Shown: positions 53,539 to 63,648, numbered from the stretch's first letter. The stretch is DNA of 64,000 nt from Symbiodinium natans (GCA_905221605.1 CAJNDS010002266.1:1-64000); one strand, 5' to 3'. Translations and numbers: made by a program. The notes: generated by a model not told the origin, from the letters alone.

Positions 53539-54121
53539 CCTCACTCACAGAAAAAGTCTCCCACCAAATTCCTTCTCTGCTGCAGACACGAGTCCCATCA
53601 CTGGAAAGCCACACCGAACTCATCTTCTGAAACCGGCAGCGTGGGCAGTCATCGGTTGGGTTTTTCCCGTGCTTTTGCTTGTGCTCTGCATCTGACCATG
53701 ACAGATACTCGTCCCGCACAGTTTCGTTCCCGCCCTTAGCCTTCCACCATGGCCCTGAAAGAGCTTTCTTGGACCTTGGCCGTCTTACCTGCTGCACAGA
53801 ACTGGAAGCTGCAGAGGCGGCTTCGCGGTGCGCAGAACTGGAATCTGCAGAGGCGGCTTCGCGGTGCGCAGAACTGGAATCTGCAGAGGCGGCTTCGCGG
53901 CGCGCAGAACTGGAAGCTGCAGAGGAGGCTTTGCGGCGCGCAGAACTGGAATCTGCAGAGGCGGCTGACCCTTTGCCGGCTGTTCTTTTTTTTGGGACCG
54001 GCACGACCTGACCCTGTGCACCCTTCAGTCGCTTGCCAGAATCTTTGCCGGGCACAGCTGCATCATTGTCGTCGCTGAAATGCGACAGCAGCCGCTTTCG
54101 CTCTTCATTGAGGATCGGCAT
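53539..54121 (-). CDS. Unit C (transposase-like): N-terminal exon with Ser/Ala tandem repeats
   Basis: ATG at 54121 gives MPILNEERKRLLSHFSDDND. It is followed by a Lys-rich, NLS-like stretch (PVPKKR) and five copies of a 13-residue SSSAxREAASAD-type repeat (39-bp DNA repeat at about 53,800-53,960). Next come a basic segment and WSDAEHKQKHGKNP with CPRC, then …WWETFSVSEG at the donor. This could be the true start of unit C. The pair of exons at 54.6-54.9 kb on the same strand might still lie upstream of it. Confidence 0.6.
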
Positions 54122-54552
54122 GGCGAGGCCGTTGACAAAACTGTGTCTGACTCACGCACATGTCCTGGGTGACATTACTTGACCCCGTCACTGTCATTCC
54201 TGCCACGTCCTGCAGATTCTCAATGTCAAGGACCCTAGTAGAGGCTGCTGGCTGTCATCCGTTATGTTACTGCAGTCATGCAATCGGTCCAGGCTACACA
54301 CGGTCAGTCATCAGCAAAACGGATGCAAAGTGACCCTGTTACACACTGACACACACAACACACACAAGACACACACACACAACACACACACACACACACA
54401 CACAACACACACGCACACAACACACACAACACACACGCACACAACACACACACACACACAGCACACACACAGAGACACACACACACACACAGCACACGCA
54501 CACACACACACACACACAGAGCACACACACACACACAACAGAAAACACACAA

Positions 54553-54583
<31 letters not shown>

Positions 54584-54595
54584 GACACACACACA

Positions 54596-54628
<33 letters not shown>
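54122..54628. repeat. (CA)n microsatellite and flanks
   Basis: 54350-54628 is a long ACACAC-type run with G/ACA variants, directly downstream (sense strand) of the exon at 54629-54739. Cys-Val frames across it are artefacts. 54122-54345 is unique and contains two TGACCC words. Confidence 0.95.
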
Positions 54629-54630
<2 letters not shown>

Positions 54631-54739
54631 TCTTACAGCACCAATGCCAGGGGCCCCACTGCGGCAGCGGCACCATCTGGAAGACGAATGGCTCGCCTGC
54701 CCAAGCGAACTCTGTCACGCGACACGGACACAAGAGACC
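54629..54739 (-). CDS. Duplicated small exon, copy 1 (37 codons, phase 0-0)
   Basis: TTGCAG|GGTCTC … AAG|GTGTGTG. It reads GLLCPCRVTEFAWAGEPF then VFQMVPLPQWGPWHWCCKK. Trp/Cys/Pro-rich, unrecognised. The exon starts on an AGGGTC word. Confidence 0.7.
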
Positions 54740-54836
54740 CTGCAAACATGACATGCCAGGAGCTGGGCTTTGGGGATGTATCATCACACTTGTAGACACT
54801 GAATCTGAATCAGTCTGACTTCACACACGCACACAC

Positions 54837-54944
54837 CTTCCTACACCAAATCCAGGGGCCCCACTGCGGCAGCGGAACCATCTGAAAGACGAATGGCTCA
54901 CCTGCCCAAGCGAACTCCGTTGCACGACACGGACACAAGAGACC
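54837..54944 (-). CDS. Duplicated small exon, copy 2 (36 codons, phase 0-0)
   Basis: TCCTAG|GGTCTC … AAG|GTGTGTG. It reads GLLCPCRATEFAWAGEPF then VFQMVPLPQWGPWIWCRK, differing from copy 1 at a few residues and one codon shorter. Being phase 0-0, both could be included in tandem or used alternatively. The gene (end of unit B or start of unit C) is not settled. Confidence 0.7.
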
Positions 54945-55272
54945 CTAGGAACATGACGCTAGCATGGTCTGTGCTGAACATGGCACAAATGCAAATTCAT
55001 TTTGTCTTGTCTGCCGGCGACTGCATGAGGCAGTATCCAGGATGTCTTGCAGACCACTGACCCTCATCAGAGTCATCAAAGCTGAGCTATATTATTATCT
55101 GTATCATCACACTTGTACACTGAATCTGAGTCTCACGTAGTCAGAAGAGCCAGTGAATCAGAAGACTTATTATGGCAGCACACCTCTTCAGTGAGTCTGA
55201 CCATGGAAAACAGATGCCGCGTCTCTTCGACGCGCTGGGCACATATTCTCTGACCCTGGTCTGACCCTGAGT
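54945..55272. other. Spacer downstream of unit B
   Basis: Unique sequence with three TGACCCT words (about 55060, 55249, 55262). No exon resolved. Confidence 0.5.
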
Positions 55273-56373
55273 CTAGGCTGCTTGCTCCTCGTCATCCTCT
55301 GACCCTGGCAACACTGGGATGGTGTCCTGGAGCGGGGTCTCCAGCTCGTCCGCAAACAAGTCCTGGACTGCCTGGGACAAATCCTTCTCAAACAGGTAAT
55401 GACCCTGGGACACCACCTTTCGAAGCGACGCGAGGTCCAGCACGTTGGAGAGCCACGAGGCCTGCTCAGCTGACCCTGCGAAGGCCACATAGTGCACTCC
55501 AGACTCGACGCAGGCCAACGCCAGCTGGGGGGCCCCCTTCAAGTCGACAACAAGCTTGACCCTCCAGGCAGAGAGGAACTCAGTCCAGAAGGCCTGACCC
55601 TTTGACTCTGACCACATGAAGGGCACAGACTGGTCTGCGCTGTATCCATCCGGCGCAATGTCTATTGACCCTGTAATGCCCACCGATTCGGCCATGGTCC
55701 TCTTTGCCTGCTGTGACATTGTAGGGCTGCAGACAGGCCGACGAAGCGTCCAGCTGCCCTTGTAGACACTTGACCCATCGTCTGCGCGCGGCAAGTTTGG
55801 ACTTGTTCCCGCACCCCAACTTGCAGTAGTACATCTCATGCTGCAAAGCCGAGAATGGCAGCCGGCGTGTGCGAACTTGACCCTCCGGATTCTTCTTTGG
55901 CTCTGGCTCTTGGTACATCAGCATGCCTTCGCTCATGCTTTCAAAGCCAGTGAGCTCCGCCAGCATTGATCTTCGTGCCTTGGACCGCCCATCGAAGGCG
56001 AAGCCGAGCTCGAAACTTTTCTGGCAAGAGCTGTTCATGTAGTCAAACGCAGCCTCCACCTGTCTCTTGCTCAGTGACCCCGTTTGGGCAGCCTCCTGCC
56101 ATGGCTTCTTTTGTGTGCCCCAAGCACAATCCATGGCCAGAATGGTCACTTCATGACCCTCATTCAACTTGAAGCGTATCTTGAAGGCCTCCTTTGCCCG
56201 CGTCACGGCTGCCTGCATCTCAGCGACAGTCTTGGCCTCGGAGACCAAGCAAAGACGTTTTCTGGCATTCTGCGCTCGCTTCCAAACCTCCTTCCGCTCC
56301 TCCATGGCAGACTTCATGGGGTCCTCGGGGTTGGAAGCCATCCTGCACAAGGTCCTCAAGGAGAGATTCGGAC
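55273..56373 (-). CDS. Unit B: third exon region with a frame break
   Basis: Opens at GTCACAG/GGTCCG and reads GPNLSLRTLCRMASNPED, then a charged helical stretch, FKIRFKLNEGHEVTILAM, DCAWGTQKKPWQ and …FSALQHEMYYCKLGCG. Between about 55,780 and 55,840 the frame must change to …SSVYKGSWTLRRPVCSPT… KAQFWT-like sequence, ending …VLPGSEDDEEQAA and stop at 55273. Either a very short intron or a one-base lesion lies there. No family recognised. It contains about a dozen AGGGTC words. Confidence 0.6.
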
Positions 56374-56502
56374 CCTGTGACATTCCAGAGACAGACCTGA
56401 GATGTGCAACTTTTCATTGGACACGAAACTAAGCTTAGGCTTTGAACTCAGGCCACAAGTTTCAAACTGACAATCAGGACACTGACTGGGCTCGCGACTG
56501 AC
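56374..56502 (-). other. Intron bounded by direct repeat AGGGTC (129 bp)
   Basis: The 5' boundary reads GCCAGGGTCAGT and the 3' boundary TCACAGGGTCCG. Joining VRQ to GPNLSLRT in frame requires cutting both copies at the same register, as in the intron at 53460-53538. Confidence 0.65.
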
Positions 56503-57643
56503 CCTGGCGAACAGACTCCAGCAAGTTCCCAAACTGCCGAATCGCTGCAACCAGCACGCCCACCACCTTGTCATCCTCCTTGTGCGAACTGGAGAGTGTC
56601 TTCTCCAGCTCGGCATCAGCTGCGAGCGTCAAGAGGGCTTCGTCGAAGTGACCCTCAGTGATTTTCTGGCAAAGGGACAAGAGCTCCCGGCTGCAATTGT
56701 GACCCAGACCAGCCTTGACTCGATTAGCAACTTCCTCATCCAGAACCCCTTCTTCTGACACAGGGAACGTTGTGTGGAAGAGTAACGGGTCCTGGAAGAC
56801 GTGCAAAACCTGATCTTGCATCTCCTTCTTGCTGGCAGACTCTTCCACAAAGCCAACAAGGTTGCTGAGGTAGTGCATGATGCGGTACCGGGTGAGGACG
56901 AGGCTGACATACCCGACCTTGTTCTGAGGGTCGATGGTCGTGATGGAGAAGAAGGCAGCGTCCGTGACCCTTCTGTGGAGCGTCACCAGCGCGCTCCTGA
57001 GGAATATCTCCACAGCTTCAGCCCCCGGCAGGATATTCTTCACCACCACCATGTGACCTTGACACACCTTGCACATGCGCATGATCTTGGTGTAGTCTTG
57101 CGTCAAAGCCTTTGGGCTATAAATTCGCTCGATGTCCTTCAGCAGCTGAACCGAGGTGCCGGACAGCAGCTGACTCTGAAGCATCAAGCACTGGGTGTGA
57201 TTCTTGTTGACCGGTTTGCCCTCTAGTGTCAGCCCGGTGCGGTTCAGGTCAGCTGCCGACTTGTCTGACCCTGAAAGCTTGACATCTTCGAGGCTAGCCA
57301 TCTGAAGTGCGCGCAGTGACCATGACAGCCACGACTCGCCTAGATGCTTTCCCGCAGCCTTCATGGCGGTGTTCAGCTTGTTCTCCTCCAGCAACCGACC
57401 CTGGGGGGAGACATTCACGTAGACAGTGACTGTCCACGACAAGCTTGCCTTCATCAGCAAATTGACCCTGTCCTCGTTATTCTCTTTGAAAGCCTGGGCC
57501 AGCTGAACATAGAAGCTGCTGAGCAGCCGTGACCCTGAGATGACATTGATCTTGGTCGGCAAGGTGTCGGCCGGGATCTTGGGCACTGTGCCGGACATGG
57601 TGAACGGGCACAAGATGTGGCCTTTCTCCCCAGGAACAAAGAC
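56503..57643 (-). CDS. Unit B: second exon (about 380 codons)
   Basis: Opens at TTGTTGCAG|GTC TTT with VFVPGEKGHILCPFTMSG and stays open to …FGNLLESVRQ at 56503. Mixed alpha/beta composition, with YVNVSPQGRLLEENKL, RMCKVCQGHMVVVKNI (CxxC) and a C-terminal helical part (…ELLSLCQKITEGHFDEAL…). I cannot assign a family. AGGGTC words occur in all three phases (KLSGSDKS, SPQGRL, HRRVTD, NEDRVNL). Confidence 0.75.
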
Positions 57644-57725
57644 CTGCAACAAGCACGTGACACAAGAATATTCAAAAGCATTAAATTATCAAAATAAAGC
57701 ACTGTGCATTCTGTCAAAGCCTGGC
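57644..57725 (-). other. GC-AG intron of unit B (82 bp)
   Basis: TCCCAG|GCCAGG … TTGCAG|GTC. It keeps the frame (GSQ|VFVPGE). A GC donor and AG|G acceptor are typical for dinoflagellates. Confidence 0.75.
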
Positions 57726-58190
57726 CTGGGAACCCAACAAAACAAGAGACTTCCAGCTCGCGTCACCCTCTGCGTCGATGGACAGCACCCAAGCAGTCGC
57801 CGCAGCTTCATAGACGCCGTGGCCTTTCAATGCCTTCTTCATGTTGCTCAGGTCCCAGGTTTCCTTGATTCCCTGACCCTCCTGGATCTTAAGAGGCTGC
57901 ACAGCCTCCAAAGACTTCGGAATCGACTTGCCCAGCAGAGACTTGCCATGACCCAGCAGCCACTTCCAGGCCTCGCTGCGTGTGTAGGGAATCAAGTGTC
58001 GCAGGGTTGACTCCGCCGGCTCGTTCTCGTCTGCCGGCAGTGACCAAAACAGCGGCACGGCCGGCACCGCAGGCTCCACCATGTCTGCCAGCCCGGCCGC
58101 TTCCTCAGCCTCCGGATCCTCCTGACCCTGCTCGCCGTGCGTCTTCACCGAAACACGGCGGCGCTTGACAGCGCCTTCGCTGCTTGCCAT
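57726..58190 (-). CDS. Unit B: first exon, unknown nuclear-type protein
   Basis: ATG at 58190: MASSEGAVKRRRVSVKTH, with a basic KRRRV cluster that could be a nuclear signal. It is followed by an acidic Glu/Ala segment and a folded-looking part (ESTLRHLIPYTRSEAWKW … WDLSNMKKALKGHGVYEA … WVLSIDAEGDASWKSL). An upstream in-frame ATG exists at 58277, but 58190 is followed by better coding composition. Spacing to the stop of the methyltransferase unit upstream is about 325 bp. Unit B therefore looks like a separate gene in tandem, as is common in dinoflagellates. Function unknown. Confidence 0.65.
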
Positions 58191-58515
58191 TGTCAGTCGA
58201 ATGGCCTGGCCCAGCAGGGCGCGCTTTTGACACAAATCAAAAAATGGCTGCGCAGGCCAAGCGCAATTCCCAAACATGTAGCAGCATCAACAATACCAAG
58301 CACAGCTGAAACAGAGCACAAAACTTGGCGCACGCTGCGGGCTATGTCGGCTATGTTTTCCGTCGTTTCACTCATAGTCGCAGTGGGTCAATGACCCTGC
58401 GAGCACGGACAAGCCACTTCCAATGGCCACAAACACAATAGAGTCATTTAAGTCCTGACTGAATCATATTGTTCTTGACGCCGTCAGGACTCGTCCGTTG
58501 CATGGCCCTGACAAG
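58191..58515. other. Spacer between units A and B
   Basis: Unique; one TGACCCT word near 58391. It presumably holds the end of unit A and the start region of unit B. No TATA-like promoter could be assigned. Confidence 0.5.
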
Positions 58516-59854
58516 CTATGCAAACAACTGCTTCAAACGGCTGGCCGCACTTGTCTCCACAAGCTTCGGCTGGGGATCTCCGCGCCTCTTTTTGGGCAAC
58601 GGTGGCTTAGCTGAGTGAGCTCCTTTGACCTTGGCATTGGAGGCTCTTTTGGCCCGCGGCTGCTTCTTTGGCAGAGCAGGCTTCTGCAACAATGTTCTGG
58701 CCCTGTCCTTGACTCGGGCTCGCTTCACATACTTTCCTTGGAGCTTGCGCAGCCCACTCTCCGTTTCCAGCAGCTTCCAGCTCAGCACCTGCGGCGGCAG
58801 GACAAACTTCGTTGACCCTGCCGGCACCCCTGCCACACAGTCTGATCCTGACGGCTGACCCTGGACGATGTTGGCCTTCCGCCAATCGACCAGGGCCATA
58901 GCCAGTGCCATGGCCAAGGCGACAGCGTCCACGTGCATCGCATTTCCAGCCAGGCGACACAGGCGGCTCTGCACGGACTCATCGATGACGAGGCTGTCTG
59001 GGTTCACACCCATGTGACCCAGCTTGTCTGTGGCAGACAACAGTCGGCACTCCTTGCCGTTGCCGCTGACCCTGACCACCTTGCTGCTGGTCGTGAGGGT
59101 CGGCAAAACGTCCCACAGCGCGGGGGCTCTGTGGATGCTCTGGGACACGTCGACAAACAGCTCGCCCTGACCCTGCATCTTTGCAGCCTCAACGACCATG
59201 TTCAAGAGATCTAGTTCACGCTCTGTGAGGTTGTCGCAAGCAAGGTTTCCACGTGACCTTGTGAGCTGCAGATGGTCCCGAACACGCTCATGCAGAGTCT
59301 TCCAGCCCCCCTTGCTCTCGAGACCCTTGAATCTCAGACGGGGGCCCGCGCGAGGCTTCTGGACCGACCCTGGTCTCACACTGCTTACCAAGGTGTGAAC
59401 CAAAGCTGACATCAGGGGTCTGTCAGCCACCTGCACATCCTTGCGCACGAGGATGAAGAACAACCTGGGCCTGGTGCACTGCAGACCCAGTGAGCGGTGG
59501 GGGCAAACTGGCACACAGAACATTGTGTACAGGTCCAGGAGACCCCCGGCGCGGAAGATAGAAAACAGGCGAGCGCGGTGTGAAAGGATGTTCATCACGT
59601 TCTCATAGACACTCCACACTGGCCGCTGCTCCATAGTGACCCTGACCACATGCTTCACCAAAGCTGCGGCCGGGTGCTTCCACCCAGCCTTCTTGCTTGA
59701 ATTTTGCTTGCTGAAAGGTTGACATGGAAAGCCACAGACATACCCGCTGATGTCATGGACGGGCCGTGACCCTGTCATGTCCTCGTACAGGTACTGGGGC
59801 TTGCTGTTGTCCGCGAGAAACTGGCGGCAGACTGGGTCGATGTCGCAGCTGAAC
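58516..59854 (-). CDS. Unit A: cytosine-C5 DNA methyltransferase, catalytic exon
   Basis: Transfers a methyl group to cytosine C5 in DNA. The exon opens at ATCAG|GTTC with FSCDIDPVCRQFLADNSK (motif II region). It continues with GYVCGFPCQPFSKQN (motif IV, catalytic Cys in PCQ), RPVWSVYENV (motif VI, ENV), CTRPRLFFILVRKD (motif VIII region), PTLTTSSKVVRVSG (before the target-recognition end) and SRLCRLAGNAMHVDAVAL (motifs IX-X). It ends with a basic tail of about 90 residues (AKRASNAKVKGAHSAKPP…) and stops at 58516. All catalytic motifs look intact. AGGGTCA words sit inside conserved places too, for example VVRVTMEQRP just before ENV, where other C5 methylases have a similar Arg-hydrophobic pair, so the word is not a simple insertion there. 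Confidence 0.9.
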
Positions 59855-60083
59855 CTGATTGATCCTAAACCCTATTTAACCCCTAAACCCCAAAGCCTAA
59901 ACCCTTAAACCCTTGATAACCCTTAATACCCTGAAACCCTTAAACCCTTAATTAAACCCTTAAACCCTTGTACCCTTAAACTCTTAAACCCTGACACCCT
60001 TAAATTACACCCGTTTTAAACCCTTAAACCCTGAATAAACCCCGGCCCTCAACCCTCAAAACCCTTAAAAAACATTGCCGAGC
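59855..60083 (-). repeat. Intron of the methyltransferase made of telomere-like repeats (229 bp)
   Basis: Donor GTGCT|GCTCGG and acceptor ATCAG|GTTC keep the frame from motif I into motif II. Nearly the whole intron is CCCTTAAA/CCCTAAA-type (TTTAAGGG on the sense strand). It is the only such array right of 40.2 kb. Confidence 0.8.
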
Positions 60084-60300
60084 AGCACAGCCGTGCAGCT
60101 GACCCTCATGTTCTTCAAAGCCATGATGCACGTGTCCATGCCAGCACAATCACTTCCGATCCTCTGACCCTGCGTGTCGATGCTGTCTGGCTTCCAGCCC
60201 GTGACCCTGTCCACCAACCACTGTCCACGGCGCTTCACAAAGGCAGCCCAGGCCGATGCATCCATGACCCTCACAGAAAGAAAGGCCGGGGGAAACTGGT
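60084..60300 (-). CDS. Unit A: exon with methyltransferase motif I
   Basis: Reads FPPAFLSVRVMDASAWAA … RGQWLVDRVTGWKPDS … QRIGSDCAGMDTCIMALKN. GSDCAGMDTCIMAL is motif I (SAM-binding, in place of the common DLFxGxG), as in C5 methylases of the 'DC.G' type. The exon ends …RVSCTAVL joined to FSCDIDP. Four AGGGTC words occur in about 170 bp. The 5' boundary is approximate. Confidence 0.8.
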
Positions 60301-60394
60301 GACTTGATTGGCTCATCAATGATGCAGCAATGGCAAAATCACAAGTTTGATGTCAAAGTGGAATCTAGGGCAGGCAGACAGCAGCTGGTGCAGA

Positions 60395-60480
60395 CCTGGC
60401 CTCGAAAGCGTCGGTGTGGAGCAAAGTGACCCTATGGAAGTCTGCCTGGCACTGGGACCAGTTACGGATAACACGTTTTG
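60395..60480 (-). CDS. Unit A: possible small exon
   Basis: Reads NWSQCQADFHRVTLLHTD then AFEAR to a GAGGCCAG|GT donor. Plausible composition and one AGGGTCA word; joins not verified. Confidence 0.35.
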
Positions 60481-60490
60481 AACTGCAGCC

Positions 60491-60645
60491 AAACGCCCCC
60501 CAGGCTAACGTTAGCCTCGGGGCGTTTCGAATCATGGCTGGACAGCCCGAATAGCCTCAAGAGGCCGGGCGGAATTGAAGGCTATTCGCAACATAGAAAC
60601 ATGATCCGAAACGCCCCGAGGCTAACGTTAGCCTGGGGGGCGTTT
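60491..60645. mobile_element. Foldback (MITE-like) element with 46-bp inverted ends
   Basis: Arms 60491-60536 and 60600-60645 are reverse complements with one mismatch. Each arm is itself a hairpin around AGGCTAACGTTAGCCT flanked by CGCCCC/GGGGCG. The centre has another pair (GAATAGCC/GGCTATTC). 155 bp, no coding capacity. No clear target duplication. Confidence 0.8.
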
Positions 60646-61179
60646 CAAGACAAAGTGACATGGTAAAATTACACTTTGGGAGGTTGCCACTTTTGCCGTG
60701 GCTGCCTTTCTTGCCTGGTTGCGTGTCTTTCCCCCCCCCGCCCCCCCTTGCCTCCCTCCACCCCCTCCCCCAATCACCCACAGACACACGAGGACTCAAT
60801 TGGAGGAAGATTCACAGTCACACAGGTTCCATGATCATCATATTGCAGTTTCAAATTTCGAGCCCTTACTCCCAAACTTGAACTTCAGAGAAACCTTTCA
60901 GAGCATGATCATTGTCATCGGGGCCGGACTGAGACCTTGGCCGTCCAACCAGGGCAAACATTGACCTTGAGACCACATCAGGTTGAGAATCAGACGGTTT
61001 GCTTCGCACCAACAGCAGTCACAGCGCAGCAACATGGAGGGACCCCGTTAATTTTCCCCCACCGATTCGCTGACTCTCATTGAACGATTGTCCAGTCGGG
61101 CAAAGATGACCCAGGCAGCCTCAGAAAAACAAACCCCAAGGGAAGGTGACCCTTCCGAGACAGACCGGACCGCTAACAG
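60646..61179. other. No exon resolved
   Basis: C-run near 60731-60749, pyrimidine-rich stretch, unique sequence. Few TGACCC words compared with neighbours, in keeping with intron or spacer. Confidence 0.45.
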
Positions 61180-61375
61180 TCACAGTCTGTGTGACCCAGC
61201 TTCCTGTACAACAGGCAACCCCTCAAAGCGGAGCCATGAGACGAGGTGTTTCATCTCTGGGTGAACATTGCCACCGGCTGCTGCCTGCAACACTTCCCGG
61301 CTAGATCGAGCAACCCAATCTCGGACTGATTCGTGCCATTGGAGCTGAACCTGGAGAGCCTCGGCTCTTTTCTTC
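61180..61375 (-). CDS. Unit A: exon (charged helical)
   Basis: Opens at GCTAAG|GAAG and reads KKRAEALQVQLQWHESVR then DWVARSSREVLQAAAGG … EGLPVVQEAGSHRL and stop at 61180; a donor at CTGG|GTCACA is possible. Helical, unrecognised. Confidence 0.55.
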
Positions 61376-61441
61376 CTTAGCTGAGACTGGAAACAAAGTA
61401 CGCTCCAAGGCGAGCACCAGCAGACATGCATCCTCCCTCAC

Positions 61442-61689
61442 TTGGCAAGAGTCCATTGTGCCTCACAAGCATTCATAGTCGTGTGCATGACCTCTTTCTT
61501 CTGCTGGGCTTCAGATAGCCTTGCACCAAGAGCAAACGACCCAACAGCCAGCGACTGAAGACTTGCAGCCAGAACACTGACCCTTGCAGTGCGACAGTGC
61601 TTCCTGACAGGGGTTGCAAAAAATCTGAATGAGAACGCGCAGCGCGGCAAAAGGCCCGTCGGCCTGGCCTCCAGGCTCTTGACCCTCAA
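61442..61689 (-). CDS. Unit A: exon
   Basis: Reads …RVKSLEARPTGLLPRCAF … SLAVGSFALGARLSEAQQ … TLAK, ending GCCAA|GTGAGG. It joins in frame (AK|KKR) across a 66-bp GT-AG intron to the next exon. Start not resolved. No family. Confidence 0.5.
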
Positions 61690-61923
61690 TTGGAGCTTGT
61701 CGATCTCCTGCCTCGCAATCTACTTAACTTAGAACTCTCTGTCACAGTGTAGAATTCAGACTAACACATAATACTACAGGCATGTGTCCCCTCGTGTCTG
61801 TCCTCAAGTCTTCTGCCTCACCTACCATGATGTCGTGCTGGGACTCGGCTATCGCGAGCTTCTTCCAATCGACCCTGTCAAAGTCAGCATGTCACGCAAG
61901 TACGCTGTCCTGCGTCGCCGACC

Positions 61924-62190
61924 CTACAGACCTGGCCTGGATCTTCTCCGGTTGGCGCGGTTCTTTTCATATGACTGCTGTTTTTCCTTGCGGTGGTTCT
62001 TCCTTCTCTCCAACTCTTCCACACTGACCAACTGTTGCTCGCGCTTGACCCTTGCAGGCGTTGACTTCTCGGTCTTCACAGTGACAAGAGTTATCTCTTT
62101 TTTGACCCGGGAGGGTTCTAACTTCAAGGCAGCAGGCTCCTTCTTGACGCCCACCATTGCTGGAACACTCTCAGACTCAGATCTGCCCAT
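61924..62190 (-). CDS. Unit A: Lys/Glu/Arg-rich linker exon
   Basis: Contains VKKEPAALKLEPSRVKKE, VKTEKSTPARVKREQQL and ELERRKNHRKEKQQSYEK: repeated V-K-x-E motifs (SUMO-type consensus VKxE occurs several times) and a strongly basic end. A disordered, nuclear, possibly DNA-binding linker is likely (inference). Confidence 0.5.
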   Translation of the reverse strand: MGRSESESVPAMVGVKKEPAALKLEPSRVKKEITLVTVKTEKSTPARVKREQQLVSVEELERRKNHRKEKQQSYEKNRANRRRSRPGL

Positions 62191-62606
62191 GGATTCTCAG
62201 ACCTACCCATTGTTTTCTCCGACATTGTGGCACTACAACTTCGTCACGCTCAGGTACCTTGACATGAACTTGAGCACGGCAGCTGTGCATGATGAGAGTT
62301 CTTCTGCACTGTGTCACATGTCCTCAGAACAATTTACGTCACAGGTTCAAGCACGGACTGTTCACTGTATCTGTGCAATGACCCTCGCATCCTCTAAAGT
62401 CCAGGTCCTGGGGATGCAAACAATTCAAATCAAGCCGAGGGCAGCTTGGCGCTGAAATCAGCCAAGCATGGAAGCAAGCCCTCCTGAAGAAATCGTGTGC
62501 CACAGTCCATGTGATGCAAAGCAATCATGCGCCGTTGTCTGCTGAGACACTGTTTCAATGTCATCTCATTAGCCGGACTGTGACCTGTGTGACCCTGACA
62601 TCAGTC

Positions 62607-62963
62607 TCACGACAGGGATTCTCCCGCCGCAGTCGCCGCTTCTGCAGTCGACCCGGTCGATCCTGACAACAATGCCACAGACAGTTCCTTGTCCGGCTCG
62701 CTGACCCGAGCTTTCTTGGCACACACTGCCAGGTCTTCACGGTAGTACTGCAAAGTGGCTTCCAATTCGCTGACCCTGTCCCGCAGCGTTTGCTCTTTGC
62801 GTTTCCGCCACATCTCGGTCGCTTCTGACTCCATTGCTTTCCAGGACTTGGTGACAAGCGGGGTGAGGCTGACCCTGACATTGATGGGGGAGACATAGGC
62901 TTTGTTCAGGTCGTCTGCTGACCCTGCCCAAAAATCCTGGGCTTGGCTGGCACAGAAGCGCAA
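62607..62963 (-). CDS. Unit A: coiled-coil exon
   Basis: TTACCAG|TTG CGC TTC … joins in frame to the exon upstream (ANQ|LRFCAS). It reads AQDFWAGSADDLNKAYVS … and a coiled coil (KRKEQTLRDRVSELEATLQ) before a Ser/Thr/Ala end. Three AGGGTCA words. Confidence 0.6.
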   Translation of the reverse strand: MRFCASQAQDFWAGSADDLNKAYVSPINVRVSLTPLVTKSWKAMESEATEMWRKRKEQTLRDRVSELEATLQYYREDLAVCAKKARVSEPDKELSVALLSGSTGSTAEAATAAGESLS

Positions 62964-63057
62964 CTGGTAACTAGAACAACAATAGAAGCGCTGCGACTGT
63001 GCTTTCTTCGCCTACAATGACAAAACAAAGCCAGGACACAAGCAAAGGGCTTGTATC

Positions 63058-63648
63058 CTGGTTGGCAACCAACATGTTGCCCTCCGGCAAGTCTGTGGTC
63101 ATGACCTGGAAAGCAATGGGATCGCTACGCCCCGTCTTACGGCAAAGCCAGCAAAGCATGGCGGCTTTGTCCAAGTCCACGTAGAACAGGGCAAATGACC
63201 CTGGTGGGTGAGGGCCGTTCAAGTGCCGAAGCACAACGTCTCTGACCTTACTCTGGATTGGGTCGTTGATGTGGTAGAACGTAAAGACCCTGGGTTCAGG
63301 CTCATAATGACACTCACGAATCACCGACAGCCAGTGAATCGTGACATCGATGTCATAACCCTGGGCGTCAGACGCCAAGCAAAAGGCCTCAGACGTTTCA
63401 AATTTATCCTTGCCGACACTCGTCAAAAGCTTCCTCTGAAACGCCTGCTGAAAGTTGTGGAACTTGACCCTCAAGACGTAGAAGTACTTCGTGCCCAAGG
63501 AATGCAAGTACTCCTGCTGCAGCTTTACAGTCTGCTTGCTGCATGGCCCTGGCTCCTTGTCTGCGTCTGTTGGGTCGCTTGGGTTGCTCACTTGGAGGTT
63601 GAGCCCTCTGGTCTCGCGAGAAGCCACACGCAGCATCATCCACACTGC
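63058..63648 (-). CDS. Unit A: exon, unknown domain
   Basis: TTGCTAG|GCA GTG TGG … GCC AAC CAG|GATACA (GA donor). It reads …EPGPCSKQTVKLQQEYLH … GYDIDVTIHWLSVIRECH … RVFTFYHINDPIQSKVRD … FALFYVDLDKAAMLCWLC … NMLVANQ. Well-mixed, folded-looking; no family recognised. Confidence 0.65.

Noticed and set aside
54304-54799. Cys/Val-rich proteins at 54.3-54.8 kb
   Set aside because: Translation of the (CA)n microsatellite; only the small exon at its right end is supported.
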